Shown: positions 36,740-45,910 of the stretch, piece by piece | How the letters are laid out: each line of letters starts with the position of its first letter | Position numbering within the stretch: position 1 is the first letter of the stretch | Notes under the pieces: model-generated | The model's input: the letters and a program-made list of their open reading frames with translations, nothing else | Database searches by the model: none | What the model was told of the DNA's origin: nothing | From: Bog-756 sp052143895 | GTDB taxonomy: Bacteria > Actinomycetota > Acidimicrobiia > Acidimicrobiales > RAAP-2 | Direction: 5' to 3' | DNA: 64,000 bases | NCBI GenBank assembly: GCA_052143895.1 | Contig: JBKQRT010000320.1 | Coordinates: forward strand, 1-64,000 | Translations under genes and position numbers: made by a program

Positions 36740-37980
36740 ACGCGCTCGAGACGTTCCGCACCGGGCTCGAGGCCGTCGTCTCGCACCGGCTCCGCTCCGC
36801 GCTCACCGTGCTCGGCATCATGATCGGGATCACCGCGGTGATCCTCACCGTCGGCCTGGGCGAGGGTGCCCAGCAGCAGGTCGGGTCGGAGATCTCCGCC
36901 CTCGGCTCCAACCTCCTGACTGTGTCGCCCGGCAGCACCACCTCGAGCTCGGGGATCCGGGGCGGGTTCGGGAGCGCGTCCACCCTCACCGTCGGCAACG
37001 CCGACGCGTTGTCGTCAAAGATGGTGGCCCCGGACATCAACGCCGTGGCCCCGGTCATCACCGAGTCCGAGAGCCTGGTGGTCGGTACGACCAACTGGAC
37101 GACCACCGTGGTGGGGACCGACCCCTCCTGGCTCACCGTCCGCGGTCGGACCATGACCGAAGGCCGCTTCATCGCTCCGCACGACCTGGCCACCCGGGCC
37201 AACGTCGTCGTCCTCGGGTCCACTACCGCCGAGGAGCTGTTCGGCTTCCGCGACCCGGTCGGGCAGACGGTCGACATCGCCGGTCTCCCGATGTCGGTCA
37301 TCGGCGTGCTCAACACCGTCGGGTCCTCGTCGAGCTCGTCGACGACCTCGGATCCCGACGACCAGGCCGTCCTGCCCCTGACCACCGCCTCGGTCGAGCT
37401 GTTCGGCGGGGCGAGCCGCAACACGGTCAGCCAGATCCTCATCCAGGCCACCTCGGGCGCGACCCTGTCGGCGGCCTACCAGGAGGCCGACACCGAGCTG
37501 CTCGCCCTCCACAAGACCACCACCGCCGCAGCCGCCGACTTCACCATCGAGAGCGAGCAGCAGGTGCTCAGCACGGCCACGTCGGTGGACAAGACGCTGA
37601 CCGTGCTCCTCGGCGGAGTGGCCGGGATCTCGCTGCTCGTCGGCGGGATCGGGGTCATGAACATCATGCTGGTCTCGGTCACCGAGCGGATCCGGGAGAT
37701 CGGACTCCGCAAGGCGCTCGGTGCCACGCCGCGGATCATCCGCCGGCAGTTCCTCGTCGAGGCGTCCGTCCTCGGGACCGTCGGTGGCGTCCTCGGTGCC
37801 GCCCTGGGGCTCATCGGGGCGGTGGTCCTCCCGCACTTCATCTCCGACCCGATCGCCATCTCGCCGGTGGCGACCGTCGGCGCCATCGCCATCGCCGTGG
37901 CCATCGGGATCGCCTTCGGCGTCTACCCGGCCAGCAGGGCGGCCCGCCTCGCGCCCATCGACGCACTGCGGAGCGAATGA
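36736..37980 (+). CDS. FtsX-type ABC permease (MacB-like)
   Basis: A 414-aa permease with the four-helix MacB/FtsX topology. One N-terminal helix is seen (SALTVLGIMIGITAVILTVG), then a large extracytoplasmic domain (about 60-290), then three C-terminal helices starting at LLGGVAGISLLVGGIGVMNI. The family coupling segment TERIREIGLRKALGATPR is present. It works with the separate ATPase upstream and the adaptors on either side. The ATG at 36736 overlaps the ATPase stop. Confidence 0.93.
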
Positions 37981-38040
37981 CCCATGACCAACGCCGCGAA
38001 CCAGCCCTTCAGACCCCCTCCCCACGACAAGGAAAGAACC

Positions 38041-38985
38041 ATGCACAACCCGACCACAGCTTCGACATCTTCAGCGCCGCGCCGCACCCGTCTCCGCTCG
38101 CGGACGTCGCCGTCGGTCCGACGGGTCGTCGCCCTGACCGCGCTCGGCATCGCCGCGGTGACGCTGGCCGCCTGCGGCTCGTCGTCCTCGGCCTCCACCA
38201 CCTCGTCCTCCCCGTCGGGCACCAGACCCGCCGGCTCCGGGAGCGGGAGCACCCACCAGATCCCGGGCACGTCGGGCACCATCGCCGCCATCACCGGGAC
38301 GTCCTTCGAGGTGCAGAACCCGACGACGGGTCAGACGACGGTGAGCTACACCCCGACAACCACGTTCCGCCAGACGGTGACCACCACGGCGTCGGCGGTC
38401 ACTGTCGGATCGTGCCTCTCGGCCTTCGGGAAGCCCACCTCGACCTCGTCCTCCGGTTCGGACGCCTTCGGCGGGCCCGTCACGGCGACGACCGTGACCA
38501 TCACCCAGCCGACTTCGGGAAGCTGCACGGGCGGAATCGGCGGCTTCGGCGGCCGCCCCGGCGGATTCCCGGGCGGCGGCTCGGCCTCGGCTGAGGGAGG
38601 CTCCGGCTTCCATCCGCCGAGCGGCGTTACCCACCGCTTCGGCAACGGGCAGTTCGGCGCCGCCTCCGGGATGGTGACCGCGGTCACCGGCTCGTCGGTC
38701 ACCGTCAACGAGACGAATCCCCAGACCCAGAAGACCACCAGCGTCGTAGTGACCCTCACCGGCTCGACCACGTTCGAGTCCACCGGCCCGGCCACCTCGT
38801 CCGCCCTGGCCACCGGGCAGTGTGCCCGTGCCGTCGGGCCGGCCGGCACGACCGGTGCGGTGACCGCCACGTCGATCACCGTGTCCCAACCGGTCAACGG
38901 CTCGTGCACCGGCGGGTTCGGCGGGTTCCGTGGCGGTGCCGGCGGCCCCGGTGGAGCGGCCGGAGGGTCGACAGCCGGTGCCTGA
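38041..38985 (+). CDS. Lipoprotein with two DUF5666-like modules, in export operon
   Basis: A 314-aa predicted lipoprotein: a basic N-region, then ALGIAAVTLAACGSSSS with lipobox LAAC. The mature part has a Ser/Gly linker and two similar beta-rich modules of about 90 residues: GTIAAITGTSFEVQNPTTGQ...TVGSCLSAFGKP, and GMVTAVTGSSVTVNETNPQT...ATGQCARAVGPA. Both end in a Gly-rich stretch after SGSCTGG or NGSCTGG. This pattern resembles DUF5666, whose function I do not know. A purine-rich site precedes ATG 38041; an upstream ATG at 37984 is possible. It sits between permease and second adaptor, so it may be a cargo or accessory of the pump. Confidence 0.75.
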   Translation: MHNPTTASTSSAPRRTRLRSRTSPSVRRVVALTALGIAAVTLAACGSSSSASTTSSSPSGTRPAGSGSGSTHQIPGTSGTIAAITGTSFEVQNPTTGQTTVSYTPTTTFRQTVTTTASAVTVGSCLSAFGKPTSTSSSGSDAFGGPVTATTVTITQPTSGSCTGGIGGFGGRPGGFPGGGSASAEGGSGFHPPSGVTHRFGNGQFGAASGMVTAVTGSSVTVNETNPQTQKTTSVVVTLTGSTTFESTGPATSSALATGQCARAVGPAGTTGAVTATSITVSQPVNGSCTGGFGGFRGGAGGPGGAAGGSTAGA

Positions 38986-40867
38986 CCCGGGCGACGCCGG
39001 GGAGGGCCTGGCAGGTGCGCCCGACCAGGGCCCGGCCGACGGCTCCGCCGTCCGGTCCGGTCGGTCGGCAGCGGTCGGCGCCCCGGCGGCGTCGGGATGG
39101 CGCTCGCCGTTCCGCCTGGTGACGGTCGTGGTCGTGGTGGCGGCGGCCGTGGTCGCCTGGCAGCTGACCCGGGGCTCGGCACCGGTCTTCCGCACCGCGG
39201 TGGTGTCCACCGGGTCGACGGAGGCCACCCTCGACTCGGTCGGGACCATCACCCCGGTGAACCAGGCCGACCTCAGCTTCGACGTGTCGGGCACCGTCGA
39301 GTCGGTCGGCGTCTCGTTGGGTCAGCAGGTGACGGCCGGGCAGGTCCTGGCGTCGCTGGACACGACGCCCCTGACCAACGCGGTGATCTCCGCCCAGGCC
39401 AGCCTGGCGTCGGCCCAGGCCAGGCTGGCCGAGGACGAGGCCAGCCAGACGGCCTCGTCGACGACCACCGCCGCCGTCACGCCGGCCAAGGCCACCACGA
39501 CCACGACCATCGAACCGTCGACCCCCAGCGGCGGGGCGTCCGATCAGGAGATCTCCGGCCTGCAGGCCACGCTCGTCGCCGACCAGACGCAGGAGGACGC
39601 CGACTCCGGCCACGCCGGGGCGGCGCTGAAGGTGGCCACTGCGGTCTGCTCGTCGCGGTCCACCCCGGAGGCGACAACGAACCCGACGAGCGGACCGGAC
39701 TTCGAGCCGCCCTCGTCGACCACCACCACCCTGCCGGCCGGTGGAGCGCCGTCGTGCGCCCAGGCCCTGGCCCAGGCGTCGACGGAGCAGGCAGCGGTGG
39801 CAGCCGACATCAAGAAGGTGGACAGGGACGAGGCGTCGCTCAATGCAGCGCTCGAATCGGGCTCGGGATCGGGTTCGACGACGTCGGGCGGGCACCCACC
39901 CGGTGGCGGCACGGGAAGCTCGGGCTACCCGGGGGGGACCGGCACCGGCAACACCGCTGTCACGACCACCACCACGAAGCCGGCGTCGACCACGAGCGCC
40001 TCCGCTCCGTCCGTGAACAGCAGCGGCTCGACCGGCTCATCTGGCTCGACCGGCTCGTACTCGGGCGGTTCGGGCAGCGGCGCGGCGAACGTCGTCACCG
40101 CCCAGAAGCTGGCGCTCGACCAGGCGTCCATCGACACGGCCCAGGCCGACCTCTCCGACGCCCAGCAGGCGGTCGGCGACGCCGACCTGGTGAGCACCAT
40201 CTCCGGCACGGTCGGATGGGTCTCCATCACCCCAGGCGCCACCGAATCGGCGGCTTCGGCAACCAGCGCCCCGCAGATCGTGGTGATCGGCTCCGGCTCC
40301 ACCTACCAGGCCGTGACCGACGTGCCGGTGGCGGACGTCGGAGCGGTGGCGATCGACCAGAACGCGGTGGTGACCCCGGACTCGACCAGCACCGAGCTGT
40401 CCGGCAGCGTGACGGCCGTCGGGGTGCTGCCGGACACCACCACCTCGTCGACGACCTACCCGGTCACCGTCACCATGACCTCGCCGGACCTCGGGCTCTA
40501 CTCGGGCGCGTCCGCCGAGGTCTCGATCGCCACCCAGCGCGCGGTCAACGTCATCACCGTGCCGACGTCGGCCATCCGCGCGGTCGGCACCGACCACCTG
40601 GTGACCGAAGTCGACGGTACGACGACGAAGGAGGTGCGGGTCACCGTGGGCACGGTGGGTGACGTCCTCACCCAGATCACCTCCGGGCTGTCCAAAGGCG
40701 ACGTCGTGTCGCTCGCCGACCTGCAGGCTCCGGTGCCCACCGCGTCCACCCCGACGACCCGATTCGGCGGGGCGGGCGGGTTCGGCGGGGCGGGCGGGTT
40801 CGGAGGGGCGGGCGGGATCGGCGGGACGGGGGGGATCGGAGGGGCCGGCGGGGGCAGATTCGGCTGA
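38978..40867 (+). CDS. Second MacA/HlyD-type adaptor, long and Gly-rich
   Basis: A 629-aa membrane-fusion protein starting at GTG 38978, overlapping the lipoprotein stop by eight bases. An anchor helix (FRLVTVVVVVAAAVVAWQL) is followed by the lipoyl half (DSVGTITPVNQADLSF, VTAGQVLASLDTTPL). A very long helical/low-complexity hairpin insert of about 280 residues follows, rich in Ser, Thr and Gly. The second half (ADLVSTISGTVGWVSITPG) and the barrel (ITVPTSAIRAVGTDHLV) come next. The tail is a run of GGAGGFGG/GGIGG-type repeats. It is much larger than the first adaptor. A complex with two unlike adaptors is inferred from the operon. Confidence 0.85.
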   Translation: MPDPGDAGEGLAGAPDQGPADGSAVRSGRSAAVGAPAASGWRSPFRLVTVVVVVAAAVVAWQLTRGSAPVFRTAVVSTGSTEATLDSVGTITPVNQADLSFDVSGTVESVGVSLGQQVTAGQVLASLDTTPLTNAVISAQASLASAQARLAEDEASQTASSTTTAAVTPAKATTTTTIEPSTPSGGASDQEISGLQATLVADQTQEDADSGHAGAALKVATAVCSSRSTPEATTNPTSGPDFEPPSSTTTTLPAGGAPSCAQALAQASTEQAAVAADIKKVDRDEASLNAALESGSGSGSTTSGGHPPGGGTGSSGYPGGTGTGNTAVTTTTTKPASTTSASAPSVNSSGSTGSSGSTGSYSGGSGSGAANVVTAQKLALDQASIDTAQADLSDAQQAVGDADLVSTISGTVGWVSITPGATESAASATSAPQIVVIGSGSTYQAVTDVPVADVGAVAIDQNAVVTPDSTSTELSGSVTAVGVLPDTTTSSTTYPVTVTMTSPDLGLYSGASAEVSIATQRAVNVITVPTSAIRAVGTDHLVTEVDGTTTKEVRVTVGTVGDVLTQITSGLSKGDVVSLADLQAPVPTASTPTTRFGGAGGFGGAGGFGGAGGIGGTGGIGGAGGGRFG

Positions 40868-40894
40868 CCGTCCCCAGGAGATAGCGTCACGCGG

Positions 40895-41392
40895 ATGATC
40901 GACGACGTCCTCGTGGCAGAAGCTGTCCACGATACCGGGGTGCGCAGGCTGCAGCACGCCTACGCGGACGTGGTCAACCGGCGGGCCTGGAGCGAGCTCG
41001 GCGCGCTGTTCGTCGCCGAGGCACCGGTGGTCATCGACCGGCGCTCGGGTGATCCCCTGCGGCTGATCGGCGGCGCGGCGGTGGGGGAGTTCATCGGCGC
41101 GGCGGTGGCGCGGTTCGAGTTCGTCATCCTCAACGCCCACATCGCCTTCCCCGCCGGGCCGGCGGCGGGCACGGCGGTGGCCCGGCTCTTCATGTGCGAG
41201 CTCCGCCAGGACCGCGACTCGGGTCGCTGGACCAACGCCTTCGGCCTCTACCACGATCGCTACGCCTTCGGGTCCGGTCGCTGGAGGTTCGCCGAGCGCC
41301 GGTACCACTCGTTGGCCCGGCACGGCCGTGAGCTGGAGACGTTCCCCTTCCCGTCGGCGCCCGGCATCGCCGTACCCGGGGCCGGCGCCTGA
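40895..41392 (+). CDS. SnoaL-like/NTF2-fold protein
   Basis: A 165-aa NTF2-like protein with the fold's markers: AYADVVNRRAWSELGALF, VIDRRSG and AVGEFIGAAVARFEF at the N-terminal helices and strands, and DRYAFGSGRWRFAERRYHSL at the end. This resembles the bile-acid dehydratase/limonene-hydrolase-like subgroup, which lacks one unique activity. It lies 28 bp after the adaptor gene and before a histidine phosphatase, all on the plus strand. No function is assigned beyond the fold. Confidence 0.78.
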   Translation: MIDDVLVAEAVHDTGVRRLQHAYADVVNRRAWSELGALFVAEAPVVIDRRSGDPLRLIGGAAVGEFIGAAVARFEFVILNAHIAFPAGPAAGTAVARLFMCELRQDRDSGRWTNAFGLYHDRYAFGSGRWRFAERRYHSLARHGRELETFPFPSAPGIAVPGAGA

Positions 41393-41471
41393 GGGCAGAG
41401 CCGACGCCAGGGCAGGCTCGCGTCCGGGCGGATCGTCCCGGACGGCCCGCCGACATGGGAGCATCGTGTCC

Positions 41472-41963
41472 ATGCCTCTGTTGGTGGTCCGACATGCGCC
41501 CGCCGGCAGGCGGAGCGCCTATGCGGGTGATGACCGGGTGCGGCCGCTCTCGCCGCGCGGACGGGCGCGTGCCGCCGAGCTGGTGCCCCTGCTGAGGCAC
41601 TACCGCCCGCAACGCGTCCTCTCCAGCCCCTTCGTCCGCTGCTACGAGACGGTGCAGCCGCTGGCCGTCACCCTCGGCCTTCCGGTGGAATCGGTCGACG
41701 AGCTGGCCGAAGGGCACGGGGCCGACGCGGTCCGGCTCGTGCACCGGATGGCCGGGGAGTCGGCCATCCTGTGCACCCACGGCGACGTCGCCCTCGAGCT
41801 CCTCGAGGCGCTGGCCCCCGGCTCCGATGACGGGTCCAAGGCTCCGCTGCGCCTGCAGAAAGGGGACGTCTGGGTCGTCCAGTCGGTCGGCGACGAGCTG
41901 GCCATCGTCGACCGCCTCGGGCGGGCCGGGGGTCGGGCTCGGAAGCCGGCGAAGGGTGCCTGA
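41472..41963 (+). CDS. Histidine phosphatase family (SixA-like) protein
   Basis: A 163-aa phosphoglycerate-mutase-fold phosphatase. The catalytic RHA motif is in LLVVRHAPAGRR (H about 8), with ALSSPFVRCYET-like LSSPFVRCYETVQPL and the second catalytic His in AILCTHGDVALEL. SixA proteins remove phosphate from histidine of phosphotransfer proteins; others act on small phosphates. Start chosen at ATG 41472; a GTG six bases upstream is possible. It ends 19 bp before murL and probably shares its transcript. Confidence 0.85.
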   Translation: MPLLVVRHAPAGRRSAYAGDDRVRPLSPRGRARAAELVPLLRHYRPQRVLSSPFVRCYETVQPLAVTLGLPVESVDELAEGHGADAVRLVHRMAGESAILCTHGDVALELLEALAPGSDDGSKAPLRLQKGDVWVVQSVGDELAIVDRLGRAGGRARKPAKGA

Positions 41964-41982
41964 CCGGTACGCTCGTGGCGCC

Positions 41983-43344
41983 ATGACCGCCCACGACCGG
42001 TTCGATCCGGACTCCGTCGACACGTTCCGGGTGGTGGGCCGGTCCTTCGATGCGGCCTCGAGGACCGTCTCCCTCGAGTACGGCCTGGGCGACTCGATCC
42101 CGTTCCTCGAGACCGTCACCTTCGAGACGCCCACCACCGGCGCCGTCGACACCGATGCGCCCGGATTCCAGCGGGCACTCCTCCACCTCCACATCGCCGC
42201 CGGGACCAGTTACTACAAGGCGGCGGCGCCCCCGCTCGTCTCGGTCGAGGGGGAGGCGTTGGACCCCGCCGAGGAGGAGTTCCACCGGCACCTCTACGAC
42301 GACGGGCTGCGCGAGTTCGCGGTGGCCAACGGTCGGCCCGTCCCCCGGTCGGTGTCGGTGCACCCGGAGCACGGCCGGGAGCGGCGACCCCCGATGGCCG
42401 GCACCGACCGACCCGGCGGGCTGCTCGTGCCCATCGGTGGCGGCAAGGACTCGATGGTGCTCATCGAAGCGGTCCGGCACCTCCGACCGACGTTGTTCGC
42501 CGTCAACCCGCATCCCCTCGTCCTGGAACTGGCGGACCGGACCGGTCTCGACCTTGTGGTCGTGCGACGGACGCTCTCGCCCCGGCTGGCCGAGCTCAAC
42601 CGGTCGGGTGCGCTCAACGGCCACGTGCCCATCACCGCCATCATCTCGCTCATCGCCGTCGTCGGCAGCTTCCTCTACGGCTACGACGCCATCGCCATGG
42701 CGGTCGAGCGCTCGGCGAGCGAGGAGACCGTGCTGGTCGGCGGTGTCCCGGTGAACCACCAGTACTCCAAGAGCCTCGAGTTCGAGCACCTGCTGGGGAA
42801 CCTCGTGCACGGCTCGGTGGATCCCGCCTTGTCCTACGGATCGGCACTGCGGCCCTACTCGGAGCTGTCCATCGCCCGTGCCTTCTCCACGCTGGGCAGC
42901 TACCACGACGGGTTCTGCAGTTGCAACACGGCGTTCCGTCAGTCCGCGGCGCCGGGCGACCGTTGGTGCGGCGCCTGCCCGAAGTGCCGGTTCGTGGGGC
43001 TGATGCTGGCTCCATTCCTCTCGCCCGAGGCGGTGACCGCCATCATCGGTCGCGACATGTTCGACGAGCCGGACCAGATCGCCGGCTTCGCCGCCTTGAT
43101 GAGCCACGCGGACAAGCCGTTCGAATGCGTGGGCGAGCGCCGCGAGTCCGCCGCTGCCATGCGGCTCCTCTCCGGCCAGCCCGGGTGGCGGGACAAGGTG
43201 GTGGTGGCCGCCCTGGGCGCTGCGGCGCGTGCCATGGTCACCGGAGACGACATCCAGGGCCTCCTGACCCCCGATCCCCGGCTCGCCTTCGACCGGCCGG
43301 ACGTGGCCCGGGCGGTGGACAGCCTCCTGTCGGCGGTGCCGTGA
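41983..43344 (+). CDS. murL: UDP-MurNAc-L-Ala-L-Glu epimerase (MurL)
   Basis: A 453-aa protein with the layout of MurL, which epimerises the terminal L-Glu of UDP-MurNAc-L-Ala-L-Glu to D-Glu. That activity was first shown in Xanthomonas oryzae with MurD2. Features include an N-terminal segment (SVDTFRVVGRSFDAAS), a central ATP-type motif VPIGGGKDSMVLIEA at about residue 147, NHQYSKSLEFEHLLG, and a Cys-rich CSCNTAFRQS...WCGACPKC block near residue 310. The next gene, MurD-like, overlaps by GTGA, as expected for the pathway. This pair bypasses free D-Glu and glutamate racemase. Confidence 0.88.
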   Translation: MTAHDRFDPDSVDTFRVVGRSFDAASRTVSLEYGLGDSIPFLETVTFETPTTGAVDTDAPGFQRALLHLHIAAGTSYYKAAAPPLVSVEGEALDPAEEEFHRHLYDDGLREFAVANGRPVPRSVSVHPEHGRERRPPMAGTDRPGGLLVPIGGGKDSMVLIEAVRHLRPTLFAVNPHPLVLELADRTGLDLVVVRRTLSPRLAELNRSGALNGHVPITAIISLIAVVGSFLYGYDAIAMAVERSASEETVLVGGVPVNHQYSKSLEFEHLLGNLVHGSVDPALSYGSALRPYSELSIARAFSTLGSYHDGFCSCNTAFRQSAAPGDRWCGACPKCRFVGLMLAPFLSPEAVTAIIGRDMFDEPDQIAGFAALMSHADKPFECVGERRESAAAMRLLSGQPGWRDKVVVAALGAAARAMVTGDDIQGLLTPDPRLAFDRPDVARAVDSLLSAVP

Positions 43345-44723
43345 CGCTCGACGAGCTGTGCGCCCGGCGGGTGGCCGTGTGGGGACTGGGTCGCGAGGGT
43401 CTGGCGGTGGCCCGGCTGCTCGGCGCACGCGGCGTGACGCCACTCTGCATCGACGACCGGCCGGCGGCGGTCGGGGCCCGGCCCGGCGGCGACGCCGACC
43501 TCCGGGTGGTCGCACCCGGATCGGTGGACTGGACCGACCTCGACGTGGTGGTGCGCTCGCCCGGGGTCAGCCGGTACCGTCCCGAGCTCGAGACCGCCCG
43601 GGCCCGCGGGGTGTGCGTGACGACGGCCATGGCGGTGTGGTTCGAGGACTTCGCCGGAGCCCACGTGGTGGCCGTCACCGGTACGAAGGGGAAGAGCACC
43701 ACGGCGACCCTGGCCGCGTCCATCCTCCGCGCCGAGGGACTGGCCACCGAGCTCATCGGCAACATCGGGGTCCCCGTAACCGACACCTACGGCCGGCCTC
43801 CGGCCGACGCCTACGTCGTCGAGGTGTCCTCCTACCAGGCGGCGGACGTCACGGTGACCCCGGGGGTGTGCGTGCTGACCAGCCTGGCGCCCGACCATCT
43901 CGACTGGCACGGGTCCGTCGAGACCTACTACCGCGACAAGCTGCACCTGATCGAGGCCGGCCCCCCGGGCGCACTGGGCGTCAACGCCGGGTCCGACGAG
44001 GCGGTGCGACGCACGGGCGGTCATCCCGACAGGACGCTGTTCGGGCCGGAGGGCCGGGTCCGGGTCGGGCAGGACCGGGTGGTGACGGTCGACGGGACGC
44101 CGCTGGCCGACGCCTCCGGGCTCCGGGTCCCGGGGGTCCACAACCTGTGGAACCTGTGCGGAGCGGTCACCGGCGCCCTGCTCCTGCGCGGCCGTCCGCC
44201 GTCGGACCGGGCCGTGGCGGCGGCGATCGACGGCTTCGACGGCCTTCCCTCCCGCTGCCACACGCTCGGCGACCGCCACAGCCGCACCTTCGTGGACGAC
44301 GCCCTGGCCTCCAACCCGTACGCCGCCGCCGCCTCGGTCCGGGCATTCCCCGGCCGCGAGCTCACGGTCATCCTGGGCGGCGCCGACCGGGGCGTGGACG
44401 CCACGGAGCTGGTGGAGGCCCTGGCGAGCCGGACGCCGACGCCCCGGGTGGTCGTCCTCACCCCGGACCCCGCCGGTCTGGCCGACGCGTTGACCGTTCC
44501 GGCGGGCAGCAGGCCCGCGACGGATGGCGTGACGGTGCAGACGGCCCCGGACCTGGCCGGCGCGGTCGCCGCCGCGCTGGCCGTGACTCCGGCCGGCGGG
44601 GTGGTCCTCTTCTCGCCGGGGGCCCCGACGCCCGAGGGCGGCGGTGGGTTCGGCGAGCGGAGCCGCCAGTTCGCGGCAGCGGCCGGCTTCGCCGGGCCCG
44701 GTGCGGACGCGGGCACGGATTGA
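43341..44723 (+). CDS. murD2: MurD2-type ligase (adds L-Glu to UDP-MurNAc-L-Ala)
   Basis: A 460-aa Mur ligase. The N-terminal Rossmann part (RRVAVWGLGREGLAVARLL) is followed by the ATP site TGTKGKSTT at about residue 115, VEVSSYQAADV, DHLDWHGSVETYYRDKLHL and the C-terminal domain end. It is MurD-like, but its overlap with murL marks it as the MurD2 form, which uses L-Glu. The D-Glu found in cell wall would then come from MurL. Whether a standard murD and murI exist elsewhere cannot be seen here. The start at GTG 43341 overlaps the murL stop. Confidence 0.88.
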   Translation: MTLDELCARRVAVWGLGREGLAVARLLGARGVTPLCIDDRPAAVGARPGGDADLRVVAPGSVDWTDLDVVVRSPGVSRYRPELETARARGVCVTTAMAVWFEDFAGAHVVAVTGTKGKSTTATLAASILRAEGLATELIGNIGVPVTDTYGRPPADAYVVEVSSYQAADVTVTPGVCVLTSLAPDHLDWHGSVETYYRDKLHLIEAGPPGALGVNAGSDEAVRRTGGHPDRTLFGPEGRVRVGQDRVVTVDGTPLADASGLRVPGVHNLWNLCGAVTGALLLRGRPPSDRAVAAAIDGFDGLPSRCHTLGDRHSRTFVDDALASNPYAAAASVRAFPGRELTVILGGADRGVDATELVEALASRTPTPRVVVLTPDPAGLADALTVPAGSRPATDGVTVQTAPDLAGAVAAALAVTPAGGVVLFSPGAPTPEGGGGFGERSRQFAAAAGFAGPGADAGTD

Positions 44724-44772
44724 CACGGGTGTCCGGCGGCGGCAACCGTAGGGGTCGACGGGAAGGACGGCC

Positions 44773-45829
44773 GTGACCTCGATCACCATCGTCAACGAGA
44801 GGGCCCGGGTGGTCGAGGCGACGCCCGCGCCCGACAGCGGGACCTACCTGGTCGACGCCGGCAGCCTGCCGGCCGTGCTCGGGTGGGAGCTGAAGGCGAG
44901 CGGCCTGTGCCGCGACTCGACCTGCGTCCCGGTGGCCGACACCGACGGACTGCGGGTGGGGGACCGGGTCGACCTGGTCGCGGTGGCGGGTGCGGTCGGC
45001 CAGCCGGTGGTCGTCGATCTCGAGGCCGGACTGGTGGCCGTGGCGCTGCCCGCGGAGCCGAGGCGGCGGGCCCTCGAGGACCTGCGGGCGCCGGCGTTCG
45101 AGCTCCCCGACCTCGAGGAGACGCCGCACCGCCTGGACGAGTGGTCGGGGAAGAAGGAAGCTGCTGGTCACCTTCTCGAGCTGGTGCGGCTGCCGGTACG
45201 ACCTGCCCGGGTGGCAGGCCCTCCACGACGAGCTGTCCCCCGAGGACTTCACGGTCATCGCCGTCGCCATCGACCACGCCGCCGCCGACGTGGCGCCGTT
45301 CGCCGAGGGGATGACCATACCCGTCCTCTACGATCCCCACCACCTGCTGACCGAGCTCTACGCCATCTCCAACGTGCCGACCGTGGTCTGGATCGACGAG
45401 GACGACCGGATCGTCCGACCCAACGGGACGGCCTTCGGCACGGATGTCTTCCGGGATTTCACCGGGGTGGCGGCTGCGCCCCATCTCGAAGAGATCCGGC
45501 GGTGGGTGCTGGAGGGCGTCGTCCCGGTGGACGAGGACGAGGCCCGTGGGGCAGTGGGCGATCTCTCCGAGGACGAGGTGCTCGCACGCCTGCACTTCCG
45601 GGTGGCGGCCGAGGCACGTCGCCGAGGGGATCAGGATGCGGTGCGACGGCACGTGACCCGGGCCTCGGCGCTGGCCCCCGACGACCTGACCGTCTGGCGG
45701 GCGGCCATGCCGTTGGTGGGCGAGGACCCGTTCGGCGACGCCTTCCTCGCCCGTTACGAGGCGTGGAAGGAGCGGGGCAGCCCCTTCCACGGCCTGCCGG
45801 CGGTCGAGGGCACCGGACCGGTAGCCTGA
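44773..45829 (+). pseudogene. Redoxin (thioredoxin-fold) protein with a frameshift
   Basis: The N-terminal part starts at GTG 44773 (MTSITIVNERARVVEATP), has a beta-rich domain with LCRDSTCVPV, and runs to LDEWSGKK. There the frame is lost at about 45155. The next frame picks up at once with KLLVTFSSWCGCRYDLPGW, a TlpA/ResA-like site with CGC, then PTVVWIDEDDRIVRPNG and a C-terminal tail. Removing one G from AAGAAGGAAGC gives GKKKLLV, so a single base explains it. Either a real knock-out or a sequence error is possible; both halves keep normal codon bias. I infer a redoxin once linked to the MurL/MurD2 operon. Confidence 0.75.
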
Positions 45830-45831
45830 CC

Positions 45832-45885
45832 GGCGCGGTCGGCGCCGCTGGCACGGTCGGCGCCGCTGGCACGGTCGGCGCGGTC
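45832..45885. repeat. 18-bp tandem repeat between convergent genes
   Basis: GGCGCCGCTGGCACGGTC occurs twice (45841-45858, 45859-45876), flanked on both sides by the related half-unit GGCGCGGTC. It lies in the gap between the redoxin stop and the convergent ferritin-like gene and may act in termination. Confidence 0.7.
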
Positions 45886-45910
45886 GGACGCGGCGCCAGG
45901 GCCGACCAGC

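Noticed and set aside
40764..40860. GGCGGG-type repeats considered as CRISPR or satellite
   Set aside because: They have no spacers and encode the in-frame Gly-rich tail of the second adaptor.
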